NCBI RefSeq assembly: GCF_014287705.1 | Contig: NZ_JACOOY010000001.1 | Span: forward strand, 124,001-188,000 | Length of the DNA: 64,000 nt | From: Dorea_D hominis | GTDB taxonomy: Bacteria > Bacillota > Clostridia > Lachnospirales > Lachnospiraceae | Direction: 5' to 3' | Part shown: positions 9,301-17,467 of the stretch, piece by piece | Layout: every line of letters begins with the position of its first letter | Numbering within the stretch: position 1 is the first letter of the stretch | Translations under genes and position numbers: made by a program | Notes under the pieces: model-generated | The model's database searches: none | Told to the model about the DNA's origin: nothing | Seen by the model: the letters and a program-made list of their open reading frames with translations, nothing else

Positions 9301-9523
9301 CTACAACTTCAACGGTAAGTGGTTCAATATATACACGGTCAGCAATATCTTTATCTGTCATAATCGTTGCCGGGTTAGAGTTCAGAAGAACAACTTCAAG
9401 CCCTTCTTCTTTCAGTGAACGGCATGCCTGTGTACCGGCATAATCGAACTCTGCCGCCTGTCCGATTACAATCGGACCGGAACCGATTACTAATACTTTT
9501 TTGATATCTTTAATTCTTGGCAT
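6326..9523 (-). CDS. carB: Carbamoyl-phosphate synthase large subunit
   Basis: A 1065-residue protein, normal for CarB. It makes carbamoyl phosphate from bicarbonate, two ATP and ammonia for pyrimidine and arginine synthesis. Two homologous ATP-grasp halves are visible: the first opens VLVIGSGPIVIGQAAEFDYAG, the second VLVLGSGPIRIGQGIEFDF (about residue 556). Each has a RPSYVLGG or RPAYTLGG loop and an EVNPR metal site. The C-terminal 140 residues form the regulatory MGS-like domain. The start overlaps the carA stop by one base (TAATG), with AAGGAGG well placed. No arginine or other pyrimidine genes are nearby. Confidence 0.98.
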   Translation of the reverse strand: MPRIKDIKKVLVIGSGPIVIGQAAEFDYAGTQACRSLKEEGLEVVLLNSNPATIMTDKDIADRVYIEPLTVEVVEQLILKEKPDSVLPTLGGQAALNLAMEMEENGFLREHNVRLIGTTSQTIKKAEDRLEFKETMEKIGEPCAASLVVENVEDGIAFAEKIGYPVVLRPAYTLGGSGGGIAHDRTQLVEILENGLRLSRVGQVLVERCIAGWKEIEYEVMRDGNGNCITVCNMENIDPVGVHTGDSIVVAPSQTLGDKEYQMLRTSALNIISELNITGGCNVQYALNPDTFEYCVIEVNPRVSRSSALASKATGYPIAKVAAKIALGYTLDEIKNAVTKKTYASFEPMLDYCVVKIPRLPFDKFISAKRTLTTQMKATGEVMSICDNFEGALMKAIRSLEQHVDSLMSYDFSHLKGEELLEELKVVDDRRIWKIAEAIRQGISYDEIHAITKIDKWFIDKIAILVEMEQKLQNETLNAETLKEAKRMEFPDSVIAKLTGNTERQIHDMRHEYGITAAYKMVDTCAAEFAAETPYYYSVFGSENEVEETNDKKKVLVLGSGPIRIGQGIEFDFCSVHCTWAFAKEDYETIIVNNNPETVSTDFDIADKLYFEPLTPEDVESIVDLEKPDGAVVQFGGQTAIKLTESLMKMGVPILGTSAENVDAAEDRELFDEILEECKIPRPTGGTVFTAEEAKEVANRLGYPVLVRPSYVLGGQGMQIAINDHDIDEFIGIINRIAQDHPILVDKYLQGKEIEVDAVCDGEDILIPGIMEHIERAGIHSGDSISVYPAQSISEKTKQTIAEYTRRLAKSLHVIGLINIQFIVCGEEVYVIEVNPRSSRTVPYISKVTGIPIVPLATKVIIGAKIKDLGYTPGLQPEADYFAVKMPVFSFEKIRGADISLGPEMKSTGECLGIAKTFDEALYKAFIGAGIRLPKHKNMIMTVRDEDKEEAIDIGRRFEKLGYKIFATRGTADILKEAGVKANAVNKIEQESPNLMDLILGHKIDLVIDTPHQGAEHSRDGFVIRRNAIETGVNVLTAIDTAKALVSSLENTDIKKLTLIDIATI

Positions 9524-10593
9524 TACTGTACCTCCTTCATCATATCCATGAATCTGTCAAATAAATATCCTGAGTCCTGTGGTCCCGGGCAAGCTTCCGG
9601 ATGAAACTGTACGGTAAAGATATTCTTTCCGACATAAGACAGACCTTCATTGGTTCCGTCATTGACATTTACAAATGCTTCTGTTGCGATTGATGAATCC
9701 AATGTAGAAGCATCTACTGCATATCCATGGTTCTGAGAAGAAATGTACACACGGTTATTACTTAAATCTTTTACCGGGTGATTCCCACCTCTGTGTCCAT
9801 ATTTTAACTTATATGTCTTTCCACCATTTGCGAGTGCCATAAGCTGATGTCCCAGACAGATTGCAAAGATCGGAATATCACTGTCATATAACTTCTTCAC
9901 TTCTTTAATAATAGAAACACAGGTCTCCGGATCTCCAGGTCCATTTGAGAGCATGATACCATCCGGTTTAGAATCAATGATTTCTTGTGCAGATGTATGT
10001 GCCGGATAAATGGTCACTTCACATCCACGCTTATTTAAAGAACGGGCAATGTTATTCTTGGCACCAAAATCCATCAATGCAACTTTTGGTCCATCACCTT
10101 CCAAGATATAAGATTTATCACAGGTTACTTCTGATACAACGTCTCCGACTACATATTCTTTTAACTTCGGAAGGATCTCATCCAGATCGTAATTCTCATT
10201 CGTTGTGATCATACCGTTCATCGTACCTTTCTCACGAAGAATCTTCGTCAGCGCACGCGTGTCAATTCCTGCAATTCCCGGAATATCCTGCTTTTCAAGA
10301 AAATCCTGAATTGTTCCTTCACATCTGAAATTGCTCGGTACTCTGGAAAGTTCTCTGACGATATAACCTTTTGGCCAGGCTTTCTTCGATTCCATATCCG
10401 GTGTAATTCCATAGTTGCCGATCAATGGGTATGTCATAACGACTGCCTGTCCCGCATAAGAAGGGTCAGTTAATACTTCCAAATATCCTGTCATTGAAGT
10501 ATTAAACACAATCTCGCTGATCATATCTTTTTTAGAACCTATGCTGGTTCCGGTAAAGACGGTTCCGTCTTCTAATATAAGAAATGCTTTCAT
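9523..10593 (-). CDS. carA: Carbamoyl-phosphate synthase small (glutaminase) subunit
   Basis: A 356-residue protein. The N-terminal CPSase domain is followed by a class I glutamine amidotransferase domain with nucleophile Cys246 in FAICLGHQ and a histidine-glutamate pair in FHPEACPGP. It splits glutamine and passes ammonia to CarB. I chose the ATG at 10593 (MKAFLILEDG, preceded by AGGTGG), the usual start of the family. The frame stays open 59 codons further upstream, but that stretch contains a terminator hairpin and is better read as a leader. Confidence 0.97.
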   Translation of the reverse strand: MKAFLILEDGTVFTGTSIGSKKDMISEIVFNTSMTGYLEVLTDPSYAGQAVVMTYPLIGNYGITPDMESKKAWPKGYIVRELSRVPSNFRCEGTIQDFLEKQDIPGIAGIDTRALTKILREKGTMNGMITTNENYDLDEILPKLKEYVVGDVVSEVTCDKSYILEGDGPKVALMDFGAKNNIARSLNKRGCEVTIYPAHTSAQEIIDSKPDGIMLSNGPGDPETCVSIIKEVKKLYDSDIPIFAICLGHQLMALANGGKTYKLKYGHRGGNHPVKDLSNNRVYISSQNHGYAVDASTLDSSIATEAFVNVNDGTNEGLSYVGKNIFTVQFHPEACPGPQDSGYLFDRFMDMMKEVQ

Positions 10594-10699
10594 ATATCCA
10601 CCTATTCCCTTCCTGATTATCCTATTGTATCCGTGGGTTTCCAAGGTATCTTTTTCCGCCAGAGTTTTAAGCAAACGCATTCCCCGGCTTGTCGCCTCC

Positions 10700-10774
10700 A
10701 TAAAAAAAGCAGTCTGCGTATGCACAACTGCTCTGTTATGACACTTGTTCAGACGCCTTCGTCTCCACAAATTG
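10700..10774 (-). promoter_or_regulatory. Candidate attenuator leader of carAB
   Basis: On the minus strand three pieces can pair alternatively. A small hairpin AGACG-AAGG-CGTCT lies at 10751-10764. A strong terminator AGCAGT/ACTGCT with an inner TGC/GCA (10708-10732) is followed by seven T (10702-10708). GTCTG from the first hairpin can instead pair with CAGAC of the terminator, giving a possible antiterminator. The whole leader is about 170 bases. I do not recognise the PyrR consensus or a known riboswitch. A 10-codon frame starting GTG also lies in it. Confidence 0.5.
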
Positions 10775-10779
10775 TAAAA

Positions 10780-10808
10780 ATTATACTACATATTTTTTTT
10801 AATTTCAA
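10780..10808 (-). promoter_or_regulatory. Promoter of carAB
   Basis: TTGAAA (10803-10808) and TATAAT (10780-10785) on the minus strand with a 17-bp spacer rich in A. This is a strong SigA-type promoter placing the start near 10772, about 180 bp before carA. Confidence 0.8.
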
Positions 10809-10830
10809 CCTCATTCCCGTAAAAATATTC

Positions 10831-10858
10831 ATATTCTTTTTCTTATCCGCATACATTA
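10831..10858 (+). promoter_or_regulatory. SigE-like sporulation promoter
   Basis: ATA (10831-10833), 16 bp, then CATACATTA (10850-10858). This fits the mother-cell SigE pattern (ATA, 16-18 bp, CATACAT), and the -10 also fits SigK. It stands about 30 bp before the start of a spore-type peptidoglycan-binding gene. Confidence 0.5.
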
Positions 10859-10889
10859 TACATGACAAAGTATTTTGAGGTATGATCCC

Positions 10890-12161
10890 ATGCCAGAAAA
10901 CGACCGTATAAATACGTCTTTGCCGGACAATTCTGCAAAAGGCAGTCTGAAAGTCAGTCTTACTTCCTCTCTCACTGCTGCCCCGGTTGCAAATGCTAAA
11001 GTATCCATCTCTTACACCGGTATACCAGACAGTACTCTGGAAGAACTGATGACTGATTCTTCCGGTCAAACAGAATCTCTTACATTAGATGCACCGCCCC
11101 TGGAATACAGTCTTGATCCCGCCTTTGACGAACAGCCTTACTCTGAATACACACTCCGCATAGAAGCCGAAGGATATGCGCCAATCAGTGTTGCCGGTGC
11201 AGAAGTTCTTGCATCGACGCTCTCTCTGCAAAATCTTGCGCTTGCACCCCTTGGCGCTGAAAACAATGATTCCGTCTATGTTATTCCTGCTCATACTCTA
11301 TATGGAGAGTATCCGGCAAAAATTCCGGAAGAAGAAATAAAGCCTGTTCAGGAATCCGGGGAAATTGTTTTAAGCCGGGTTGTTGTTCCTGAATATATTG
11401 TTGTCCATGATGGAAGTCCGAGAGATTCCACCGCTAAAAACTACTATGTAAAATATAAAGATTACATCAAAAATGTTGCTTCCAGTGAAATCTATGCGAC
11501 CTGGCCTGCCGCCACGATCCGTGCAAATGTGCTTGCCATCATGTCTTTTACCCTGAACCGTGTCTACACAGAGTGGTACCGCAATCAGGGCTATGACTTT
11601 ACGATTACTTCCTCTACGGCTTTCGATCACAAATGGATTCCGAACCGGAATATTTTCGATTCCATCTCTGTCGTAGTCGATGAGCTGTTTGCCGACTACC
11701 TCTCCAGACCAAATGTCAAACAGCCGATCCTCACGCAATACTGTGATGGGCGTCAGGTACAGTGCCCGAATTGGATGACACAGTGGGGATCTAAATCACT
11801 TGGAGATCAGGGTTACACACCAATCGAAATTCTCCGTTATTATTATGGAGATGACATGTATATCAATACTGCTGAAGCAATTTCCGGTGTTCCGGCATCA
11901 TGGCCGGGATACGATCTTAGTGTTGGTTCTTCCGGTGACAAAGTACGTCAGATGCAGGAACAACTCAATGTGATTGCCGGTGCCTATCCTGCGCTTCCGA
12001 AAGTAGATGCCGATGGAATTTACGGCACAGCTACGGAGAACTCAGTTCGGAAATTCCAGTCCATTTTTAGTTTACCCCAAACCGGAGTTGTAGATTATAA
12101 AACATGGTATAAAATTTCTGAAATCTATGTCGGAGTCTCCAGAATTGCTGAATTAACATAA
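10890..12161 (+). CDS. SpoIID-like peptidoglycan-binding protein
   Basis: A 423-residue protein without a signal peptide. The N-terminal 110 or so residues form a beta-sandwich of the carboxypeptidase-regulatory type. The middle (about 160-320) resembles SpoIID-like proteins: YIKNVASSEIYATWP and IRANVLAIMSF parallel the conserved SpoIID helix. The C terminus (about 345-415) is a PG_binding_1 repeat (DGIYGTATENSVRKFQ). It probably acts on or near the spore cortex or coat, which suits the SigE-like promoter. I chose the ATG at 10890 after TTGAGG; a TTG at 10875 is the only earlier option. It is the only long plus-strand gene in the window. Confidence 0.8.
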   Translation: MPENDRINTSLPDNSAKGSLKVSLTSSLTAAPVANAKVSISYTGIPDSTLEELMTDSSGQTESLTLDAPPLEYSLDPAFDEQPYSEYTLRIEAEGYAPISVAGAEVLASTLSLQNLALAPLGAENNDSVYVIPAHTLYGEYPAKIPEEEIKPVQESGEIVLSRVVVPEYIVVHDGSPRDSTAKNYYVKYKDYIKNVASSEIYATWPAATIRANVLAIMSFTLNRVYTEWYRNQGYDFTITSSTAFDHKWIPNRNIFDSISVVVDELFADYLSRPNVKQPILTQYCDGRQVQCPNWMTQWGSKSLGDQGYTPIEILRYYYGDDMYINTAEAISGVPASWPGYDLSVGSSGDKVRQMQEQLNVIAGAYPALPKVDADGIYGTATENSVRKFQSIFSLPQTGVVDYKTWYKISEIYVGVSRIAELT

Positions 12162-12172
12162 TTATATTTTCA

Positions 12173-12230
12173 AAAAGCTGTCCGGGAGCAATATCATTTT
12201 CACTTCATGATATTGTTCCGGACAGCTTTC
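12173..12230. terminator. Long bidirectional terminator hairpin
   Basis: AAGCTGTCCGG, then AGCAATATCAT, pair with ATGATATTG and CCGGACAGCTT on the other side of a short loop: about 22 pairs with one or two mismatches. It separates the plus-strand gene from the convergent rseP operon and can end both. Confidence 0.85.
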
Positions 12231-12294
12231 TTTCATCATCCGGGATAATAAGCACTACCTTCCGTCTGTGACGTTCTGCTAATACCATATAATC

Positions 12295-13338
12295 CTAGAA
12301 AAATATTCTCTTTACATCATTAAACAATACAAACACCATCAAAAGCATCAAAAGCACGAATCCCAGTCCATGCACATAGCCTTCTTTCTCCGGCGGAATC
12401 CTCTTTCTCCGGATTGCTTCTACAAAGAGAAACACCAATCTTCCTCCGTCCAGTGCCGGAAGAGGCAGCAAATTCATAACTCCCAGGTTTGCCGATAATA
12501 AAATTCCGATATAGAGAAACTGTTCAATTACAACAATTGCTCCATAGCTCTTCGTCTGCTGGTATGCATCTGCTACAACATTTACAACTCCGACCGGTCC
12601 GGATAACTGATCCATTCCTATCTTTCTCATAACTAACATTTTCAGGCTGTCTACCGTCGAACAGATCCAATATTTCACTTCATAAACACCATACTGGAGA
12701 CTCTTTACAAAAGAAGCTTTTGTATTACCGGCTCCTGTGATTCCATAACGATAATATCCCAGCTTCTTATCCATCTTTGGAGTCAGCTTTACAGTATAGG
12801 TTTTCCCATTTCGCTCATAGGTAACTTTGGCAGCCTCTCCCTGATGAAACTGATTGTAAGAAGTAACTTCACGAAAAATGTGAATCTTTTTATCTCCGAT
12901 TTCTACAATCTTATCTCCTGCCCGAATGCCTGCCGCGGCAGCTGGATACCCTTGTTCCACAGAAGCCGCTACCGGAGCGTCATATCCTACCATCATAATC
13001 AATACTATTGATGCGATAAATGCAAGAATAAAATTAAAAACCGGTCCTGCTGCAATAACAGAAATTCTCGCCCACACAGATTTATTATTAAAGTTTCCCG
13101 GTGCATCTGACGCTTCGTCATCTTCTCCCATCATGCACAAGCCACCAATTGGAAAAAGTTTCAGACAATATCTTGTTCCCTTATACTCTTTTGAAACAAG
13201 ATTCGGTCCCATTCCGATTGCAAACTCTTCCACATCAATTCCATTCTTTTTTGCCAGTGTGAAATGCCCCAGTTCATGGAAAAATACAATAAAACTGAAG
13301 ATCAGTATTGCAAATATAATACCTACTATATTACTCAA
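12295..13338 (-). CDS. rseP: RseP/RasP-type site-2 membrane metalloprotease
   Basis: A 347-residue membrane zinc protease. The zinc site HELGH (His21-His25) lies in the first helix and the third ligand motif LPLPALDGGRL near residue 290, with one PDZ domain between (about 125-200). RasP-type proteins cut anti-sigma factors and remnant signal peptides in the membrane. The start is a TTG after AGGAGG with an 11-base gap; I see no better codon. It is the last gene of the pyrH-frr-uppS-cdsA-dxr-rseP operon, 8 bp after dxr. Confidence 0.95.
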   Translation of the reverse strand: MSNIVGIIFAILIFSFIVFFHELGHFTLAKKNGIDVEEFAIGMGPNLVSKEYKGTRYCLKLFPIGGLCMMGEDDEASDAPGNFNNKSVWARISVIAAGPVFNFILAFIASIVLIMMVGYDAPVAASVEQGYPAAAAGIRAGDKIVEIGDKKIHIFREVTSYNQFHQGEAAKVTYERNGKTYTVKLTPKMDKKLGYYRYGITGAGNTKASFVKSLQYGVYEVKYWICSTVDSLKMLVMRKIGMDQLSGPVGVVNVVADAYQQTKSYGAIVVIEQFLYIGILLSANLGVMNLLPLPALDGGRLVFLFVEAIRRKRIPPEKEGYVHGLGFVLLMLLMVFVLFNDVKRIFF

Positions 13339-13346
13339 TCTAATTA

Positions 13347-14489
13347 TTACCTCCTGCTTTCGATTCGTTCATACGTCTCTGCTTCGGTCTGGAGAATCTG
13401 TTCCAGTGACGGATTCGCTATATTCTTATGTGCATTCATACAGTCTTCGATGATTTCCATAATTTCCAGATATTTGACTTCACGTTTCAGGAACTTGCTT
13501 ACCGCCAGCTCATTTGCCGCATTGAGCACGGTCGGAAGACTTCCGCCTTCTCTTCCTGCCTTATATGCGAGTTTCAGACCATAAAACGTCTCCATATCCG
13601 GCTTTTCAAAATCCAGTTTTCCCATTTCCCAGAAATCCAGTCTGTCACCCGGCAGATATCTACGCTCTGGATAATAAAGCGCATACTGAATCGGCAGTTT
13701 CATATCCGGTGTTCCAAGCTGCGCCATTACGGCTCCGTCTTCATATTCAACCATGGAATGAATGACACTCTGTGGCTGTACAACAACCTGGATCTGATCC
13801 ACATTTACATCAAACAGCCATTTCGCCTCAATCACTTCCAGTCCTTTATTTACCATTGTAGAAGAATCGATGGTAATTTTCTGTCCCATCGACCAATTTG
13901 GATGTTTCAATGCATCTTCCACACGGATATTCAGAAGATCTTCTTCTTTTTTTCCGCGGAATGGACCGCCGGATGCCGTCAGAAGGATCTTGTGGATTGG
14001 ATTGCCTTTATTTCCCTGAAGAGACTGGAAAATAGCACTGTGTTCACTGTCTACCGGTAAAATACGGACATTATATTCCTTTGCCATCGGCATGATCAGA
14101 TGTCCGGCTGTTACCATCGTCTCTTTGTTGGCAAGCGCAATGTCTTTTCCTGCCTGTATCGCTGCGATCGTCGGACGCAGTCCGATCATTCCTACAATTG
14201 CCGTCACAAGAATCTCTGCCTTTTCAAGCGTTGCGATCTCAATAAGGCCCTCCATTCCTGTTACAACTCTTGTATCTGTATCTGCAATTTTTACTTTTAA
14301 CTCTTCTGCTTTGCCTTCGCTCCATACAGCAACACACACCGGATGGAACTCCCGGATCTGTTGTTCCAGCAGTTCGATATTCTTACCGGCTGCAAGTCCA
14401 AGCACTTCAATATCTTTATTTTCTCTGACTACTTCGAGTGTCTGTGTTCCAATCGATCCGGTGGAACCAAGAATTGCTATTTTCTTCAT
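13347..14489 (-). CDS. dxr: 1-deoxy-D-xylulose-5-phosphate reductoisomerase
   Basis: A 380-residue enzyme of the MEP isoprenoid pathway, turning DXP into MEP with NADPH. The Rossmann motif ILGSTGSIGTQTL is at residues 5-17. LTASGGPFRG marks the substrate site and IDSSTMVNKGLEVIEA the metal site. The length is normal. AGAGGG precedes the ATG. It belongs to the envelope operon, where its product feeds UppS. Confidence 0.97.
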   Translation of the reverse strand: MKKIAILGSTGSIGTQTLEVVRENKDIEVLGLAAGKNIELLEQQIREFHPVCVAVWSEGKAEELKVKIADTDTRVVTGMEGLIEIATLEKAEILVTAIVGMIGLRPTIAAIQAGKDIALANKETMVTAGHLIMPMAKEYNVRILPVDSEHSAIFQSLQGNKGNPIHKILLTASGGPFRGKKEEDLLNIRVEDALKHPNWSMGQKITIDSSTMVNKGLEVIEAKWLFDVNVDQIQVVVQPQSVIHSMVEYEDGAVMAQLGTPDMKLPIQYALYYPERRYLPGDRLDFWEMGKLDFEKPDMETFYGLKLAYKAGREGGSLPTVLNAANELAVSKFLKREVKYLEIMEIIEDCMNAHKNIANPSLEQILQTEAETYERIESRR

Positions 14490-14527
14490 AAAATCCCTCT
14501 CTTTAATCCTATAACCACTGTTTTATT

Positions 14528-15334
14528 TTACAGATTGCCGGCGAGAAATGTTGTCAGGAAATAAATGACCGGTGCTGTAAAAAGAACACTGTCAAAACGA
14601 TCCAGAATGCCGCCATGTCCCGGAATCAGCGTACCATAATCTTTAATATCATGATTTCTCTTAATGGCAGAAGCTGCCAGATCTCCAATCTGGGAAATCG
14701 CTCCTCCGGCTCCGCAGATGATTGCATAATGCAACACATTTGCCTGTGCTCCGGCAAAATGATTCATTGCAACTGCAAATATCGCGCCAAGCAACGCTGC
14801 ACCTACAATTCCTCCGATTCCACCTTCTACCGACTTCTTCGGGCTTAACTTCGGCGCCATCTTATGTTTACCGATCAGCATACCGACGCAATACGCACAG
14901 GTGTCACATCCCCAGGAACTCAGGAAAATGAGCCATACTACAATGCCACCATCCTCTAACATTCTTGTCTGATATACATAAGACATCATCATTGCCACAT
15001 AAAATACTCCAAAAAATACTGTTGCAACCTGATCTGCTACAAATGCAGGATACGAAAATACATAAACTGCCATCAATACGATCATAAATCCCATGATCAG
15101 TAGCGGCAACCGATTTAACTGATTCGTATACAGAAGTGCATAATAAGCTACTGCTGCCAGATAACCGGCAAATGCAATTGGTTTCTTTTGTACATCCACT
15201 ACCTTATACAATTCTGTCATACCGATCAGACTGATTACGCCAAGTACGCCAAAGAGAATTTCTCCTCCGCATCCAACTGTAGCGATCAGGATGATCACCA
15301 GAACAATTCCACTTAAAAGTCTTGTTTTAAACAT
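14528..15334 (-). CDS. cdsA: Phosphatidate cytidylyltransferase (CDP-diglyceride synthase)
   Basis: A 268-residue polytopic membrane enzyme with about eight helices. It makes CDP-diacylglycerol from phosphatidate and CTP. The family signature is complete near the C terminus: SAIKRNHDIKDYG, then IPGHGGILDRFD. The start overlaps uppS by 8 bp, so both are translationally coupled. Confidence 0.96.
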   Translation of the reverse strand: MFKTRLLSGIVLVIILIATVGCGGEILFGVLGVISLIGMTELYKVVDVQKKPIAFAGYLAAVAYYALLYTNQLNRLPLLIMGFMIVLMAVYVFSYPAFVADQVATVFFGVFYVAMMMSYVYQTRMLEDGGIVVWLIFLSSWGCDTCAYCVGMLIGKHKMAPKLSPKKSVEGGIGGIVGAALLGAIFAVAMNHFAGAQANVLHYAIICGAGGAISQIGDLAASAIKRNHDIKDYGTLIPGHGGILDRFDSVLFTAPVIYFLTTFLAGNL

Positions 15335-16049
15335 CTTTTTTCTGTTCCTCCTTCACGCCTCCGTAGCGGCGGTCTCTTCTATTATATTGCTCAATCGCCT
15401 TTTCCAGTTCTGCTTTTGAAAAATCCGGCCACGGAACATCTGTAAAATAAAATTCCGTATATGCAAGCTGCCAGAGCAGATAATTGGATAATCTGAGTTC
15501 CCCACTTGTGCGGATCAGAAGATCCGGATCGGGGATTCCATGTGTATCCAGATAGCCTGAAATAACTTCTTCTGAAATCTCTCCCGGCTTTAATTTACCT
15601 TCTGCACAGTCCGCGGAAATTCTGCGGACTGCACGCATAATCTCATCTCTGCTTCCGTAATTCAATGCAATCTGGAAATTCAGTCCACCATTATCCTTTG
15701 TAGCTTCTTCCAGTTCCTCTATACGATTTCGGATGTCATCATCCAGTCTGGTCTTATCACCGATTACACGGACTTTCATATCATTTTTCGCTGCTGTTTT
15801 CAGGCAGGTCTTCATATAACTGCGCAACAGCTTCATCAACGCGTTCACTTCATCTGCCGGACGGTTCCAGTTCTCTGTCGAAAACGCATATACAGTCAGA
15901 TATTTGATCCCCATTTTCCATGCTTCTTCACAGATTTTCTCAACATTCTTGCTTCCCTGTACATGCCCATAATTACGTGGCATTCCTTTTGCTTTCGCCC
16001 AACGTCCGTTTCCATCCAAAATAATCGCAATATGCTGCGGTACATTCAT
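15327..16049 (-). CDS. uppS: Isoprenyl transferase (undecaprenyl diphosphate synthase)
   Basis: A 240-residue cis-prenyltransferase making the C55 lipid carrier for the cell wall. The motif HIAIILDGNGRWAK near the start carries the catalytic Asp12. The conserved RTSGELRLSNYLLWQ and EFYFTDVPWPDF motifs are near the C terminus. GGGAGGAG precedes the ATG. A palindromic repeat lies in the 66-bp gap to frr. Confidence 0.96.
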   Translation of the reverse strand: MNVPQHIAIILDGNGRWAKAKGMPRNYGHVQGSKNVEKICEEAWKMGIKYLTVYAFSTENWNRPADEVNALMKLLRSYMKTCLKTAAKNDMKVRVIGDKTRLDDDIRNRIEELEEATKDNGGLNFQIALNYGSRDEIMRAVRRISADCAEGKLKPGEISEEVISGYLDTHGIPDPDLLIRTSGELRLSNYLLWQLAYTEFYFTDVPWPDFSKAELEKAIEQYNRRDRRYGGVKEEQKKDV

Positions 16050-16069
16050 CTGGTTTCTCCTCCCACGAA

Positions 16070-16110
16070 TGGGGGACAGTTACCAAAATCTCTTTGGCTT
16101 CTGTCCCCTC
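16070..16110. repeat. REP-like palindrome in the frr-uppS gap
   Basis: GGGGACAG (16072-16079) pairs with CTGTCCCC (16101-16108). Inner bases ACCAAA and TTTGG continue the pairing. It has no T-run and sits inside the operon, so it resembles a REP-type element or an mRNA processing and stability site rather than a terminator. I see no other copy in the window. Confidence 0.5.
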
Positions 16111-16115
16111 ATTTA

Positions 16116-16667
16116 TTAAACCGTCATTACTTCTTTTGATTTTGCTTCAACTGCTTTGTCAACTTCTTTGACATATTTGTCTGTCAGTTTCTGAAGATCA
16201 TCTTCCATATCCTTAATCTCATCTTCAGATACATCAGAACCTTTCAGTTTCTTGAATGCATCATTTCCGTCACGACGAATATTACGGATTGCAACCTTTG
16301 CTGCCTCTCCTTTTTTTTTAACATCCTTTACCAGTTCTTTTCTTCGTTCCTCGGTCAGTTCCGGGAATACCAGACGGATACATGTTCCATCGTTTGTCGG
16401 ATTGATTCCAAGATCAGAAGTCATGATCGCTTTTTCGATTACTTTTACCATCGACTTCTCCCATGGCTGGATCTGGATCATACGCGGCTCCGGTACAGAT
16501 ACGTTTGCAACCTGCTGGATTGGTGTCGGTGTTCCATAATAATCTACCATGATTTTATTCAAAACATTTGGATTGGCACGTCCTGCACGGATTGCTCCGA
16601 GCTCTCCATCCAGATTACCCATTGTCTTGGTCATCTTCTCTTCATATGCTTTTAATTTCTCGTTCAT
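16116..16667 (-). CDS. frr: Ribosome recycling factor
   Basis: A 183-residue protein, normal length. It splits post-termination ribosomes together with EF-G. Typical motifs are GELGAIRAGRANP near the start, YYGTPTPIQQVANVSVPE in the middle and IRNIRRDGND near the C terminus. AGGAGG precedes the ATG; pyrH lies 18 bp upstream. Confidence 0.98.
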   Translation of the reverse strand: MNEKLKAYEEKMTKTMGNLDGELGAIRAGRANPNVLNKIMVDYYGTPTPIQQVANVSVPEPRMIQIQPWEKSMVKVIEKAIMTSDLGINPTNDGTCIRLVFPELTEERRKELVKDVKKKGEAAKVAIRNIRRDGNDAFKKLKGSDVSEDEIKDMEDDLQKLTDKYVKEVDKAVEAKSKEVMTV

Positions 16668-16685
16668 AAATATTTCCTCCTATTA

Positions 16686-17381
16686 TTATACAGTTACTTT
16701 TGTACCTGTAAATGTTCCTGTCATCGTCTCAACGATACTGTTCTCCTCATTCAGTCCGAATACTAGCATCGGCATCTTATTTTCCAGGCACATGATAGAT
16801 GCTGTCAGGTCAACTGCCATCAGCTTCTTATCGATGATCTCCTGAATCGAAATCTCATCATACTTCTTCGCATCCGGATTCACCTTCGGATCGCTGTCAT
16901 AAATTCCATCAATTGCTTTTGCCAGAAGCATTGCATCTGCCTCGATCTCGATCGCACGGAGAACAGCTCCTGTATCTGTTGAGAAATACGGATGCCCTGT
17001 ACCGCCTGCAAAGAATACAACCTTTCCTTCATTGAGTGCTTCTACTGCTGCATCTTTGGAAAATAGTGATGTAAACGCACCACATACAAATGGTGTGAAA
17101 ATCTCTGTCTCCATTCCGACATAACGGAAAATATCAGATACATAAATACAGTTCATAACCGTTGCAAGCATACCGATCTGGTCAGCTTTCACACGGTCAA
17201 TCGTCTCACTGGTTCTTCCTCTCCAGAAATTACCGCCTCCGGTTACGATTGCAACCTGGATGCCATCGTCTACCAGTTTCTTAACCTGCTTTGCAACGCC
17301 TACACATGTAGCTTCATCAAATCCGGTTTTTTTATCTCCTGCGAGTGCTTCCCCGCTGAGTTTTAATAATACTCTTTTCAT
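16686..17381 (-). CDS. pyrH: Uridylate kinase
   Basis: A 231-residue amino-acid-kinase-fold enzyme that phosphorylates UMP to UDP. Seen are LLKLSGEALAG at residues 5-15, the IVTGGGNFWRG substrate loop and DTGAVLRAIEIEADAML in the nucleotide region. AAGGAG precedes the ATG. It is the first gene of the operon; a TATAAT box lies upstream at 17436-17441 without a clear -35. In many Firmicutes rpsB-tsf come directly before pyrH, but here they sit 16 kb away. Confidence 0.97.
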   Translation of the reverse strand: MKRVLLKLSGEALAGDKKTGFDEATCVGVAKQVKKLVDDGIQVAIVTGGGNFWRGRTSETIDRVKADQIGMLATVMNCIYVSDIFRYVGMETEIFTPFVCGAFTSLFSKDAAVEALNEGKVVFFAGGTGHPYFSTDTGAVLRAIEIEADAMLLAKAIDGIYDSDPKVNPDAKKYDEISIQEIIDKKLMAVDLTASIMCLENKMPMLVFGLNEENSIVETMTGTFTGTKVTV

Positions 17382-17467
17382 CGGTTTTCAAACTCCTTAT
17401 CTTTTCTCTTTTTATGTTTTCACATACTTGTTGTAATTATAACATAGGAATTTCAAAAAAGGAATAA

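Noticed and set aside
10594..10770. An N-terminal extension of CarA by 59 codons
   Set aside because: The stretch holds a terminator hairpin with seven T and no ribosome binding site before its start codons; family members begin at MKAF.
16070..16110. Intrinsic terminator between frr and uppS
   Set aside because: No T-run on the minus strand, and the genes belong to one conserved operon.
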